A DNA stretch of 64,000 nucleotides. Source: Colletotrichum lupini. Its lineage: Eukaryota > Ascomycota > Sordariomycetes > Glomerellales > Glomerellaceae. The position numbers were made by a program, and so were the translations under genes. Below the pieces are notes generated by a model. That model made no database searches. It was not told the origin of the DNA and saw only the letters and a list, made by a program, of their open reading frames with translations. Shown piece by piece: positions 37,998 through 49,708 of the stretch. How positions within the stretch are numbered: the stretch's first letter is position 1; every line of letters starts with the position of its first letter. The stretch is taken from positions 3,968,001-4,032,000 of the forward strand of contig NC_064676.1 of assembly GCF_023278565.1 (NCBI RefSeq), written 5' to 3'.

Positions 37998-38579
37998 AGA
38001 AGTTACTAACGACGGGACAAAAGAGTTAATTACTATTTAAAAGGCTAGTAGCGATTTACTAGCGGTAGTTTATAAATAAGGTCGAGGATTTGCGATACTT
38101 ATTTAAGTAGGTTAATTTTACGAGGCGTTATTACTTTTAATTATAACGTAGGCTATGAGTATAATAATAAGTAATAGTAATTAGCGCCCTAGCGGAGGGC
38201 TTATATTAAATAATTCGGACCGCGAAGCTAGTATTATAAGTAGCCTCGTTAAATACTATTTTAATATTAAATAGGGCAGGGAATTGCTAGCTATAAAGTA
38301 AGTAGTCGTATTTTATATAGCCGTAATTATTATAATTAGCTATATATTAGTAAATAAAAAGATCGTTAACTTCGTAATTATTCTTTTTTTACGGTATATT
38401 AACGTTAGGAATAGCTTTAATTAGTAGTAGCGGTAGCGGTAGCGATAGCGAGGTTAACGAAGTGGTAGTTATAGGTAGGTGGGTAGGTAGGTAGGTGGGC
38501 TCCGTAGTTAGAGGTAAGGCCTGCCGTAGCTATACTTAGTGGTAGAATAGCGGGAGCTGCTAGTAGAATATCCTTGCCC
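37998..38579 (+). mobile_element. Right part of inverted-repeat element copy 1
   Basis: The piece shares CTAGTAGCGATTTACTAGCGG and TTTAAGTAGGTTAATTTTACG-type blocks with copy 2 (reverse complement). It has a GGTAGGTGGGTAGG tetranucleotide tract and ends in the terminal inverted repeat. No coding frame. Confidence 0.75.
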
Positions 38580-38587
38580 ATTTTCAA

Positions 38588-40360
38588 CCGGGGCCATCCT
38601 TGATAATAAAGATAAATCGTTACGGGGTTATTAAGGCCCTGTTACTGCTTATTACTAGGAAGCTTAGTATGGTATTCTTTATTATAGCTTGCCTATTATG
38701 ATGCATACTACCCTTTAACTTTGTAAGGACCCCAAATCTAGGGTCTATTGAGGAAATCTTAAACCTATTAAGTAGAGTTTGGGGATCTTAATAGACTTTC
38801 GGATGGCTCCGCTGATTATTATTGGAGTGGGATCCTTTTACCTCTACCTCTGAGAATACCCTAGTTGTTCGAGTACCTGTACTTCTCTACCTAGGTAATA
38901 ATCGTATCCTAGTCCTTGTATTGATATTGATAACCCTACCCCGTCCCGACCTGTTTGTTATACTTGTGCTACTCGAGCGTTATATCTGTATTATATATAA
39001 TAGTCTGTCGTAGATAATCCTAGTAATGATTAAGATGCTTAGAATTCTAACTAGGATCTGTAGGTAATTCTCTTTTTACCCCCTCGTTTTTGTTTAGGCG
39101 GTTAATAAGCTCATAGTATGCGTCTATAGTGCCATACTATTGTAGGGGTAATATTAAGCTAGAGTTAGTAGCGATTTAGTTATTTTGGGAGGCGAAATTC
39201 CGGCGTTGTGTGCGAAAGGGAGAATGAGGCTATTCGGTGTGACGTATAAGATAATGAAGTTAATGAAAGACCGAGGGATACGCGCGGTGTTCTGGAAGTA
39301 ATTGATTTAGCCCCGGTAAGTCAGGTAGAGCAGTCTCGTTCTTGACCGTAACCTAACCCCGCCTAACTATTATTAGATATTAGTAGTTTGCTTGACGTTA
39401 AGACTACTTGGAAATTTCTTTTCGTGGTTAATCCGGGGAGGTGGGGGGGGTTTACTTGGTAGCAATCTGTTCTATGCCTCGATATTTTTAGGGTTAGGAG
39501 GCTGGCCGTATAGTTTGTTCCTATGTAAGACCTTTTTTATAAGGACTATGATATTAAAGTTAGTGTTATATTAGTTATTAAAATAATACGTTGTTTACTT
39601 TGTCTAGATGTCCATACTTCTTCCTGGTTACTTTTATGGTTGCCCGGGTAGAGGAGATAGGAGATGGGGTTAACGTACTTTGGGGTGGGAACTACTCTGG
39701 TTGCGCTGGGTAAATAACCGTTGCAGGAGCCTTGGAGAGATGGAATGCCGAGCTGTGAAATACGATGAGAATTAAGACTGCCGTAATGGAGATGGTATTC
39801 GAAAGTGATAGGGTAAGAATGATTAACTGAGAGCGCGGTAACTGACTAGTGGCCCTGGTGGACCGTCCGTCGTTATAAGGTTTATGAGAATGGAGTAGGC
39901 CGGCATTTTTGTCCTCCGTAGTTAAGAGTCTTGGTGTATTAGCTATATTTACGCCGTTCTTTTTGTTTGAGAAGATCTTGGCGGATTTTGCTATTATGCT
40001 TCCCTGTTGTTAGAAGTGGGTAGTTTGAATGGGGGATATGTTAGTTGTTAGTCTTTTTTTAGAAGTAGAAGGTGTTTTTATAACTATCTCGGTGGGAAAA
40101 GCTGGTTGCGTTAGGTTAAATTAGGTAAATTCGCTGTGTGTGTAATGTTCTTTGTACGTAGACCTTACTTATAGTAGGGTCCTCTCTTATTATATTTGAC
40201 TGAGTAATATTTATGTATAGTGTTTTGGCGTACTGTAATACTTATATCTAGATAGAGGTCTTTAAGTCGAAGACGAGATGCTCCGTTAGATTTACCGGTT
40301 AATAAAGTTAACTAGAATCCGAGTCTCGGGGCTTAAGAACTCGTAGTAGAAGTCTCTTAC
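38588..40360. other. Original intergenic DNA between reductase and synthase
   Basis: Nearly 1.8 kb not belonging to any recognised repeat. Composition is intermediate, and from about 39.1 to 40.2 kb the plus strand is strongly G-rich over C (for example 17 G to 1 C in 40021-40080). It includes a 16-base GGGGAGGTGGGGGGGG run at about 39,435-39,450. The two open frames of about 60 codons here have no family resemblance and no splice structure. I see no gene. It may hold distant promoter sequence for both divergent genes, or it may be a decayed gene beyond recognition. Confidence 0.4.
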
Positions 40361-40460
40361 TATTTGAAGGGCGAGGATATTCTGCTAGTAGCTCCCGCTA
40401 TTCTACTACTAAGTGTAGCTGCGGTAGGCCCTACCTCCGGGCTCGGAGCCTAGCTACTTA

Positions 40461-40528
40461 TACCTACCTACCTACTTACTTACCCACCTACCTACTTACT
40501 TACCTACCTACTTACTTATTTACTTATT
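40461..40528. repeat. TACC/TACT tetranucleotide tract
   Basis: Run of TACCTACCTACTTACT units inside copy 2. The matching GTAGG tract in copy 1 (about 38,474-38,500) is shorter. Confidence 0.85.
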
Positions 40529-40871
40529 ATACTTATTTCTAACTACTACTTCGTCAACCTTGCTATTGACCTTACTATTACTACCGCTACTATTACTACT
40601 AATTAAAGCTATTCTTAACGTTAATATACTATAAAAAGGGAATAATTACGAAGTTAACGATCTTTTTATTTATTAATATAACTACTTACTTTATAACTAG
40701 CGCTTCTCTACCCTATTAACGAGGCTATTTACAAGGCTAGTTTAGTAGTCGCGATTAAAAGTAGTAACGCCTCGCAAAATTAACTTACTTAAATAAGTAT
40801 TATATATCCTCGACTTCGTTAATAAACTACCGCTAGTAAATCGCTACTAGCCTTTCGGGCTAGTTAATTAA

Positions 40872-40930
40872 ATAGCTAAGTAGCTAAGTAACTAAGTAGC
40901 TAGGTAGCTAGGTAGCTAGGTAGCTAAGTA
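40872..40930. repeat. TAGCTAAG/TAGCTAGG octanucleotide tract
   Basis: About seven imperfect 8-bp units in copy 2, not clearly present in copy 1. Confidence 0.8.
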
Positions 40931-41200
40931 ATTAAGCTAATTTAATAGAATCGTTAACTTAGGCTAATATATTAACTTAGGCTAACGCGTTGACTTAGGC
41001 TAACGCGTCGATTGCCGTACTTTTTATTAAAATAATTTAAGTTAATTACTAGCCTCTAATTAGCCTAGCCTATTTAAATACTAACTACGCAGAGCTTAGC
41101 TTATGTATGTGCCCGAGACCGGCGGTCGTGTGGCGGCCGCAGCCACACTTGGTGGCAGAATAGCGGGAGCTGCTGGCAGAATATCCTCGCCCTATTTGAA

Positions 41201-41311
41201 CCGCTGAATGATTTCTACTTAACTCGTGTTCCTCCCACTCGCTGACTCATTATTTCCGAAACATTCATCTAAGTCTCTCAGTTCGGCTTCTTCCCGATCA
41301 TTATCAGCGTC
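41201..41311 (+). promoter_or_regulatory. Core promoter and 5' leader of the synthase
   Basis: Only 111 bp separate the duplicated target site of the inverted-repeat element from the ATG. The stretch is pyrimidine-rich (TTCCTCCCACTCGC, CTCTCAGTTCGGCTTCTTCCC), as is common at fungal transcript starts. No TATA box is seen. The ATG at 41312 has G at -3. Any upstream activating sequence beyond this was displaced 0.83 kb by the element. Confidence 0.5.
41243..41249 (+). promoter_or_regulatory. TGACTCA bZIP (Gcn4/CPC1/AP-1 type) site
   Basis: A perfect TGACTCA palindrome-type site ends 62 bp before the ATG. In fungi this sequence is bound by the cross-pathway control factor and by AP-1-like stress factors. 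A single 7-bp match can occur by chance, so function is inferred from position only. Confidence 0.4.
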
Positions 41312-42574
41312 ATGTCGCCGAACGAGCCCATTGTTGTTGTTGGAAGTGCATGCCGGTTTCCGGGCGGTGTTGATAGCCCAGCGAAGCTATGGGAACTCTT
41401 GAAAGAACCGAAAGATTTGCAATCTGAAGTTCCAAAGGAGAGATTCAATATCGACGCATTTTACCATACCGATGGCTCTCACCATGGAAGGACCAATGCC
41501 CGTCACGGATACTTTCTCGATGAAACGCCGAGGGCTTTTGATGCGTCGTTCTTCAACATCCAAGCCGGCGAGGCAGAGAGCATAGATCCGCAGCAGCGTT
41601 TGCTCCTGGAAACCACCTACGATGCTGTGGCCGCGGCTGGATATGGACTACACGACCTTCGCGGTTCTGATACCGCGGTTTACGTCGGCTTGATGACCCA
41701 CGACTTTGAGCTCGTCAAAGTCAACGACATAAGCTACAGCCCAACGTACTTCGCAACGGGTGCCGCTACAAGCATTGCGTCAAATCGTTTATCATACTTC
41801 TTTGATTGGCATGGTCCTAGTGTAAGAATGCCGTTTAGTTAAATTCACGGCTACTATCTCAATGTTCTCAAGCTACTCATGGTTATAGATGACTATTGAT
41901 ACTGCATGCAGTTCCTCTCTAGTTGCGGTGCATCTTGCGGTGCAACAACTGAGGAGTGGATCGAGCAAGACAGCTATAGCAGCTGGCTCCAATTTGATCT
42001 TGTCTCCAAGTACGTTTACGGCCTTTTCTGAAAGACGAATGACTCGGAAAGACTCACATTGCGATTCTCATAGTGAATTACATCACGGAGAGCAAGCTGA
42101 ACATGCTTTCACCCACGGGCAGATCCCGAATGTGGGATGCTGCAGCCGATGGGTACGCGCGAGGTGTAAGTCCTGTCCTCCATTGCCTGTCGTGCATGAT
42201 CCATGAGGACATAACTGCGCGGCGAGCGATTGGCTCGATCGTCGGACTTTCACTGACCAAGGACACAATGTCTGTCAACAGGAAGGTGTTGCCACTGTGG
42301 TTCTGAAGACGCTTAGCCAGGCACTGCTTGATGGCGACTCCATTGAGTGTGTCATCCGTGAAACGGGCATCAACCAAGACGGACGCACAACCGGCATCAC
42401 GATGCCGAGCCATGTTGCTCAAGAGACCCTCATTCGCGAGACTTATGCTCGGGCTGGTCTAGATATTGCGCAAGCTGAAAATCGCTGCCAATTCTTCGAA
42501 GCTCATGGTAGGTACCAAGCATGAGCGTGGGATTTGAACGTTTGCTTACCACCGACTCAAAGGAACTAGAACGC
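41312..42574 (+). CDS. PKS fragment 1: ketosynthase N-terminal two thirds
   Basis: Exons 41312-41821, 41889-42009, 42074-42165, 42282-42507, 42563-42574, with introns of 67, 64, 116 and 55 bp (donors GTAAGA, GTACGT, GTAAGT, GTAGGT). It opens with [15 protein letters not shown] and includes D-P-Q-Q-R-L-L-L-E. The nucleophile Cys177 is in D-T-A-C-S-S-S and His316 in E-A-H-G. The splice at 42009/42074 was chosen because it restores the N-L-I-L-S-P to L-N-M-L-S-P register of the family. Residue 319 is Arg (AGA) where almost all ketosynthases have Gly in H-G-T-G-T, a one-base G to A difference six bases before the Gypsy junction. Reading into the LTR meets TAA at 42592-42594, giving a KS of about 325 residues without its second His. 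Confidence 0.9.
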
Positions 42575-42770
42575 TATCAGGCCTCCTCGGTTAAGGGATA
42601 GCTTAGGGGGGTATAAAGAGGGGGACTAAGTAATAAAAGAGTAGCTTATATATATATAGAGCGCTAGTAGTATACCTCGAGGGAAGGGTAGATTTTAATA
42701 ATTCCTTTTTTAAACCCTAATAGTAATTAGCCTTTATAAGCTTCTTCTCTATATTATATACTTATTAATA
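42575..42770 (+). repeat. 5' LTR of Gypsy G (196 bp)
   Basis: Pairs with 49709-49904 over 196 bp with transition differences only. It provides the premature TAA that ends PKS fragment 1. Confidence 0.9.
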
Positions 42771-43699
42771 ATTTAAAATCTTTATTTATAAAGGGGACTA
42801 GGTTAGAAGCTTAAAATACTAATAAGAATAAGACGTAGCGAGAGAGCATAGTCGGCGCTACGATAATAAAAAAAAAACGACTCTTTTTTATCGAACCCCT
42901 TAGAATTACCTCCTCCTTAATAAATAATATAAGAACGAAGTATAGTAGGATTATTAACGTAATAATAATATAAAAAGATTATATCGTTAAGAGTATTAAT
43001 AAATTTTAAATAAAATAGCAAACCTCTTACCCTTACTTATTAATACTTAAACTAAATAATAAGTAATAAGTTAATAAAACTATAAGAATAAAAACGATAA
43101 TTAAAAAAAGAAATCCTTATTATAATATATAAAGAGTATTTACGTAGAAAATAAGTAGATTTAAAACGCTTATAGAGCTTTTTAAATAGCCCGGCCCCTA
43201 TGCTAAGGGCTATAGTCTTAGCTATAGCGGCCTCGGATATTAGTTTTAATATAAATAGAAATATAAACCCCCGGACTAAGGATAGTTTAATAAATAAAGC
43301 CGTACTTAAAACGCCGCTTAAGTAATAATAAAGTAACGAGTTCGTACTACTTAAGCCCCTATTTACTAGCTCCTTCTTAACTTAAGTAAGTATTATAAAT
43401 AGAACGTTTACGTTTAGACCGCTATCCTTCCTTAACTTATTATATATTAATAAATTAGTACGGGATTTATAAAGCTTCTTCTTTAACTATTATTATTATT
43501 TTAACTTATAAGCTTAATAAATAAAAATAAATTATAATAAAGTAGTATATATAGTTAGCTACCTAAGTAGTAGTATAAAAACTTCCTAAATATACTATAT
43601 TTTTAATTACTAAAGGACCCCTGGTTTTATAATAAATTAGGTTATATAAGAAGAACTAGAGACCTTTTTATAAAATAACTTATTTAATCTTATTAACTA

Positions 43700-46600
43700 A
43701 GGAATAGTAACGAGTATATAACTAAATAATACCTCGTAAAGCTAAAAAGAGAAAGTTAACGAGTTCGTTAGTTATATTAATAAGCTCGAAATAGAATTAA
43801 AATATATTTTAATAAAAAAATAGAGGATCTTTATATTAATAAATAAGCTACGGCCCGAACTACGCCTCGTAATAGTATTATAAATAGAACTTTTACGGAC
43901 TTATTTATAACTAGTATTATTAATAAGACGTATTAAATAATCCTTATTATTAATAAGGAGCTTACGAACGTCCCCTAAGTAATATTCTAACTTAAACTCG
44001 AACGAGTTAATAAGAAAATACTAAGGTATTAATAAATTAAATACGTAAAAAACACGCCGTAACTCGCTTAGTAAGAATACTACGTATTATAATTATAAAA
44101 AGACTAGTTATATTATAAGGGATTATTTATAACCGCGGGAGTAGTATTAATAATATTATAATTATAATAAAACCGAGTATTTTATTAATAACTACCTAAG
44201 CGTTATATATTATAAATATAATTAAAAGGGGTATAAGGCCGCTAGTTATTAATTAAACCTCGCCTTAATTAAGTAGCGCAGACTAGTAACGAGCTTAAAT
44301 ACTATTTTAATAAAAAGAGTAGTTAATAATTAATAAGGGCAGTACTTAAACGTCCCGACTTATATATACTTAAACTACGTATAAGAGAAGCTAACCACCC
44401 TTATTAATTTAAGAGTAAAAAAGAACGTAGTTAATATCGGGCTACTTAATAGCTTTAATATTAATTTACGAATTTATTTATTACTATAACTAGTAAACGT
44501 TAAGGGTAAATAAATAAAGACGCTAAGAAGCTACTACTTATGGCTTTAAATTATTAATAATAATTACGTAACGAAGATATAGTTATATTACTTTATAATA
44601 GCTAATATTATAATACTTACGCTTATCCTTAGTTTTTTCTAACTAGAGGATATTAACTTACTAATTAGTTAAAAATAAAAAAAGTAGTAGTATTTAATTT
44701 ATAAATAATATATCTACTTAGATGCCCTAAAAAAGGGGCTACTAAATAACTTAGTTTTAGTAATACTTACGTATATCGTAATTAACTTAATTATAAATAG
44801 TAACATAGTATTAATAAGCGTAGCTAAGGACTAGAAGCTATATTACTAAGACTTTAATAACTTATTTTTAAAAAAGAAGGCTATTTTATTACTAAATAGA
44901 GTACCGTACGACTACTATATTAAGCTAAACGACGTAGTACTTATCCCCTAAGGACTTATTTACTTACTATTAAACTATAAGCTTAAGATTTTATGCGATT
45001 ATTTAATAAAAATAGAGGCTAAGGGCTAGATACGCCCCTTTATAAGCTTAGTAAGAGTACTTATTCTTTTTATATTTAAAAAAGGAGGAGAGCTACGACT
45101 TTATGTCGATTATAAAGCGATTAATAAAATTATATCAAAAAACAGAACGCCGCTACTACTAATTAGAGAGATATTAAATAGACTATTTAATACTTTTATT
45201 TTTATAAAGCTAGACCTTAAGAACGCGTATTACTATATATATATAACTAAGGGTAATAAATAAAAGACGGCTTTTTATATTAAATATAAGTAGTTTAAGT
45301 ACTTAGTTATACCTTTTGGGCTAACTAACGCGCTCGTAACTTTTTAAGCGTATATTAATAACGTTCTAAGTAGCCTAGTTAATACCGTTTATATTATATA
45401 CCTAGACGATATCTTAATATATAATAACAACTACGTAGTATATAAAAAATACGTATATAGCGTATTATAAAGACTATAATAATAAAACTTATATTTAAAT
45501 AGCGGTAAATACGAGTTCTATATATTACGTATAGGATTCCTAAAGTATATTATATTTAATAAAAGTATAAAAATAAAACCCGCGCGTACCGAAGTTATAA
45601 TAAATTAGCTATTTTTAAAGAGTATTAAAAATATATAAACGTTCCTTAGATTTACGGGGTTTTACTATAAGTTTATTAATAATTATACTAAAATAATAAT
45701 ACCTCTAATAAACTTACTAAAGAAAGTAAAACCGGGATAATTAAAGCTATTAATACTAGCCGTAGAGTTGTTTAAGAAGTTATTAATAATATTTATTAAC
45801 GCGCTAATATTACGATATTTCGACCCTACTCTACTTATATAGTTATAAATAGACGCTTTAGCTCGAGCTATTAGCTTAGTAATTACGTAATTATTTAAAG
45901 GTAATTAGTACTTAATTACTTATAAGTTAAGGAAATTAATAAATACGGAGAGCTGCTACGGTATAAGAAACGTAGAGCTACTAATTATTATAAACGTATT
46001 AAAGAACTAATAATACTACCTCGCTTATAGCTAAGATTAAGTCGTAGTATTTATAAATTATTTTAACTTATAGTTTTTAAATATAAAAAAGAGATTAAAT
46101 AGGAAATAGTTATACTAGTTAAACGAACTCGTAGTATTTAATATCGAAATTAGGTTTAAGCTAAGTATAAAGAACTTAGTAAATAAATTATTATAAAGAC
46201 CTAATTATGATAAAAGTAGTAATAATAATAGAGCGGAGGAGCTATTATTAAAAATAAAAAAAGACTTTTATAATATTAAAAATATATAAGAGCCCCTTAG
46301 AGTTATAATAATAAAGTATATAAGGACGAGCTATAAGAGCAGTTCTTAAATAAAAAGAATAGTAAGTATTTTAAAAATAGAATTAATAGTAATATAGAGA
46401 AGTAAATAAAAGAAGTTAGGAGCTCTAGTTTAAAGGAACTCCGAGGAGTATTTTAAGAAGTATAACGGGGCTATAAGCCTAGGGTATTAGAATTATAATA
46501 TAATACTTAAAGAGCTACTTAAGCTTATTATTAAAACTATAAATTATAAGCTACTTATTTTATAAAACTTTAATATAATAAGAGTACTTAAAATAATATT

Positions 46601-48150
46601 TAATAAAGAGGGGTTATTAATAATAAGTTAATTATAAACTACTTAATAAAAAGACGTTTTTATAAAGGATAGGTAGTAGATTAAAAGGAACTAATAGCTT
46701 TATTTAATTAAGAAAAAGTAATAATAGAGCTAAGTATATAATTTTAAAAGGCTATTATATTATAGTAGCCGCGCCTATATATTATTATATAAGGGGCTAA
46801 GGAGAGAGGTTATTAAAGTATATTACGATATATTTATAATAAGATATTATAACGTAAAGCGGATAATAGCACTATTAAAACGCTACTATTACTAAGATAA
46901 AGTAAATAGGGATATAAAAAGTTATATTAATATTTATATAATATACTAGCGGACGAAGCCTTATTATTATAAGCCGTATAGCTTACTATACCCCCTACTT
47001 ACCCCGGTTAAGCTATAGTAAGAGATATTATTAGATTTTATTATAGGCTTACTTATATTAACTACGCTAATTAAGAAGTACCCCTATAATACAGTACTTA
47101 TTATAATAAACTAATTTATAAAATATAATATTTATATTACTACGAGGATAACCCTTATAGCCTAGGGATTTATAAACCTCTTATTTATAAAAATCTTTAC
47201 TAAGTTTAGAATACTTAAAGGGATCGTTTTTAATAAGGGGTCGTTATTTATAAATAAGTTTTAGACTTATTTTTATTACTTTTTAATAATAAAGAGGTAT
47301 TTTAATACTGCGTTCTATTCGTAAACGGATAGTTAAATAGAACGGTAGAACTAATACTTAGAATAATACTTTTATTATTTTTATATTTAAGATTAATTAG
47401 ATTAGGTATAGCGTCTTTACTTAGCTAAGTTTATATATAATAACGCCTAGTACTTAGTAATTTGTAAAACGCTTACTAAGGCCCTATTTAGGTTCTTATT
47501 TATATATTTTATATTAATTTTAATAAGGACTTAAGACGGTATATAAAATATCTTAGCTAAGGAGTGTATAGCTTAATTACGAGCTAATTAAAAAGCTTTA
47601 TAACTTTTTATATAAAAAGTACGCGAAACGTATAAGTAATAAGTTAATAAAGCTAGGATAAATATATTATATAAAGTAGGTAATTAGGTATTATTATTAA
47701 AAAAGAATATTAAAAAGTAGCGTCCTAATTAGAAATTAGTTAATAAGTATCTAGGCCTATTTAAAGTTAAATTAATAATTAAAATAGCGGGGGTTGCTTA
47801 TTAATTAAACGTACTAATATAATATAGAATATACGATATATTTTATATATCCTTACTTAAGCTATATTAATATTGCGAAGAAGCCCCTTAGAAGCCCTTA
47901 TTTATTAAGGATATAAACGGGGAGCTACTTTATAAAATAAAAAATATTATATAATATAAAGGGCTAAAGAGGAGGTAATAATACCTAATTTAGTAAAAGG
48001 GATATAATAGCGACGAAAATACGTAAGAGCTAATTAAGTATATTAAAAACGTAACGTTAATTAGTATATATAAAGAACGAGTTTTAATTAAATAGTGCGC
48101 CCTAGTTCTTAAAGAGCTTAATAACGTAGCGAACTAGTTATTAATAATAA
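43700..48150 (+). pseudogene. Gypsy G gag-pol remnant with intact YLDD and chromodomain
   Basis: The gag zinc knuckle is degraded at about 44,083-44,125 (Cys codons changed to Tyr). RT box V-Y-I-I-Y-L-D-D-I-L-I-Y lies at about 45,387-45,422, with both Asp kept. RNase H starts near 45,840. The integrase zinc-binding region is at about 46,790-46,960 and the core at about 47,000-47,550. The chromodomain at about 47,900-48,060 shows a Y-K-I-K-x-I-I start, K-R-R, then Y-L-I-x-W-K-G-Y-N-S-D-E-N-T. Numerous stops make it non-coding. The 0.9 kb before gag and about 1.5 kb after pol hold no frame I can assign. Confidence 0.75.
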
Positions 48151-49708
48151 AAAAAGGGGGCTATATAGCTATAATTAAATAGTATAAATGCGCTAATTAT
48201 TAACTGTTTTTTTAATTCTTATAACGCGCAGAAGGACTACCCTTATTTATAAAAAGACTACCCTTATATATAAAAAGGCCGCCCTAGCTATTATCCTAGG
48301 GGTTGTTATAAAAGAAATAATCTCTTTATTATTAGCGAATTTATAAATAATTAGCTACGAATACGGAGCGCAAGTAGGGTAACTATATACTAGCTAAAAT
48401 ATTATTAAAGCGGCGTATTTTATTATAAATAGTATAAAATAGTGCGATTATAATATTATTATAGGATAAAAATGTAGTATAGGAGGAGCTTATAATTACT
48501 TTATTATTGTTATTATTAATAACGGGGGTTAAGTAGGCCTTTTTACTAGCGCGCTTAAGTACTTTTTACGTATTACTAGCGGTAATTCGGTAGGTTTATT
48601 AAAGTTATAAAGTAATATTAATAACCCGAGTAATAATAATAATAGAGCGATAATAGAGTAATAAACTTCTAAATTATAAATATTATTATTAAAAGTAAGT
48701 ACGGTATTTTAAAGGGTTCGTACCGTAGATTTTATAAACTTAAGGACCTAAAATATTATTAATATAATACTTAAGAAAAGTAACGGAGTAGTAATAATAT
48801 TAAGTACTTATTATATTTTTATAAAAATAGTTCTGCGCAGTATATTTAATATAACGTACGCTAGATTTTAGAAAAGTATTAAATAAAAGAGCGAACTAGG
48901 GGTTATAAATTACTAACTTAGCTAATTATAATACTTAGTTTTTAAATCGAGCGCTTTATATATAATATAAATAGGGTAGGGGAGCGGGCGTACCTAGCTA
49001 ACCCCGATTTTTTTAATATTTACTTTCTTTTTTTTTTTAATAAGAGTTTATAATAATTAGTATAAATAGTATATAAATAGTAATATATGTACGAGGTTAG
49101 GGCGAGTAAAGGGGATATTAGGTTTTTTAGGTAAACTATTATTACGGCTATTACTAGGTATACCCGTAATATTAATAACTGTTTTATTATTAATAGTAAT
49201 AACGCTACGATTAGGGGCTATAGTTATATTAAAATAAGTTAGTAATAATTATAAAATAACTTTAGAAAAGACTTATTTAAGTACGGGGAGTATACGAGAA
49301 TAGAGATTTAGGAGATATTCGTTAGTTATAATATTTATATAACGAGGGAGTAATATAGACACTAATAAAAATAAGAGATTATATATAAAAAGGATAATTA
49401 TAAATAAATAAATAAAAAAAAGGAATTCGGAATTATAATAGTTTAAAAGGGGGTTAATATTAGTAAATAAAAGTAGGGCGATGACTACTTAAGTATTAGT
49501 AATCATAAAAATAGCTTATAAATAAGAGTAACCTAGGTATAGAATTATAAGGCTATTATCTAAAGTAAGAGGTCTATACTTAGGCTAATGGGCGCTACTT
49601 ATACCTACCCTTATATTATATATCTAAGGACCTCTTAAGTAAGGGATTAACGTAGCGTATACGAACTATAAGCGGGCTTCGGGACGAAGCCTAGGGGAGG
49701 AAGTACCC

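Larger units (their letters stand above)
10224..38579 (+). mobile_element. Inverted-repeat DNA element, copy 1, invaded by nested retrotransposons
   Basis: Terminal inverted repeats begin GGGCGAGGATATTC at 10224 and end GAATATCCTTGCCC at 38579, matching inward for roughly 55 bp. A perfect 8-bp target duplication ATTTTCAA flanks it (10216-10223, 38580-38587). Its own DNA is 10224-10321, 17444-17654 and 37998-38579, about 0.89 kb. These pieces align in order with the reverse complement of the uninterrupted copy at 40369-41192. No transposase frame is present, so it is non-autonomous. An 8-bp duplication is typical of hAT and some other cut-and-paste superfamilies, but the ends do not give a sure family. 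Two retrotransposons (10322-17438, 17655-37992) inserted later. Confidence 0.8.
40369..41192 (-). mobile_element. Inverted-repeat DNA element, copy 2 (824 bp, uninterrupted)
   Basis: Ends are GGGCGAGGATATTCTG and CAGAATATCCTCGCCC with about 55 bp of terminal inverted repeat. A perfect 8-bp target duplication TATTTGAA flanks it (40361-40368, 41193-41200). Its reverse complement aligns along its length with the pieces of copy 1, so the two copies face each other. It contains TACC/TACT and TAGCTAAG/TAGCTAGG arrays and no coding frame, so it needs a transposase from elsewhere. RIP is mild. Its right end is 119 bp upstream of the synthase ATG. Confidence 0.82.

Noticed and set aside
17655..38579. 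Possibility that the A+T-rich blocks are a centromere or AT-isochore without genes of origin
   Set aside because: Every A+T-rich block is bounded by paired LTRs and target duplications, and retroelement motifs can be read inside most of them, so it is RIP-mutated transposons.
38822..39013. 63-codon open frame in the intergenic region
   Set aside because: No recognisable domain, no splice sites joining it to other frames, hydrophobic low-complexity composition; similar short frames occur by chance.
39392..39574. 60-codon open frame over the G-rich run
   Set aside because: The run of Gly codons comes from the GGGG tract; nothing supports coding.
42010..42073. Apparent frame break in the KS after residue 210
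   Set aside because: Explained by a 64-bp intron with GTACGT donor and TCATAG acceptor that restores the family sequence register.
42166..42281. Second apparent disruption of the KS (gap in homology)
   Set aside because: A 116-bp intron with GTAAGT and CAACAG ends accounts for it with phase kept.
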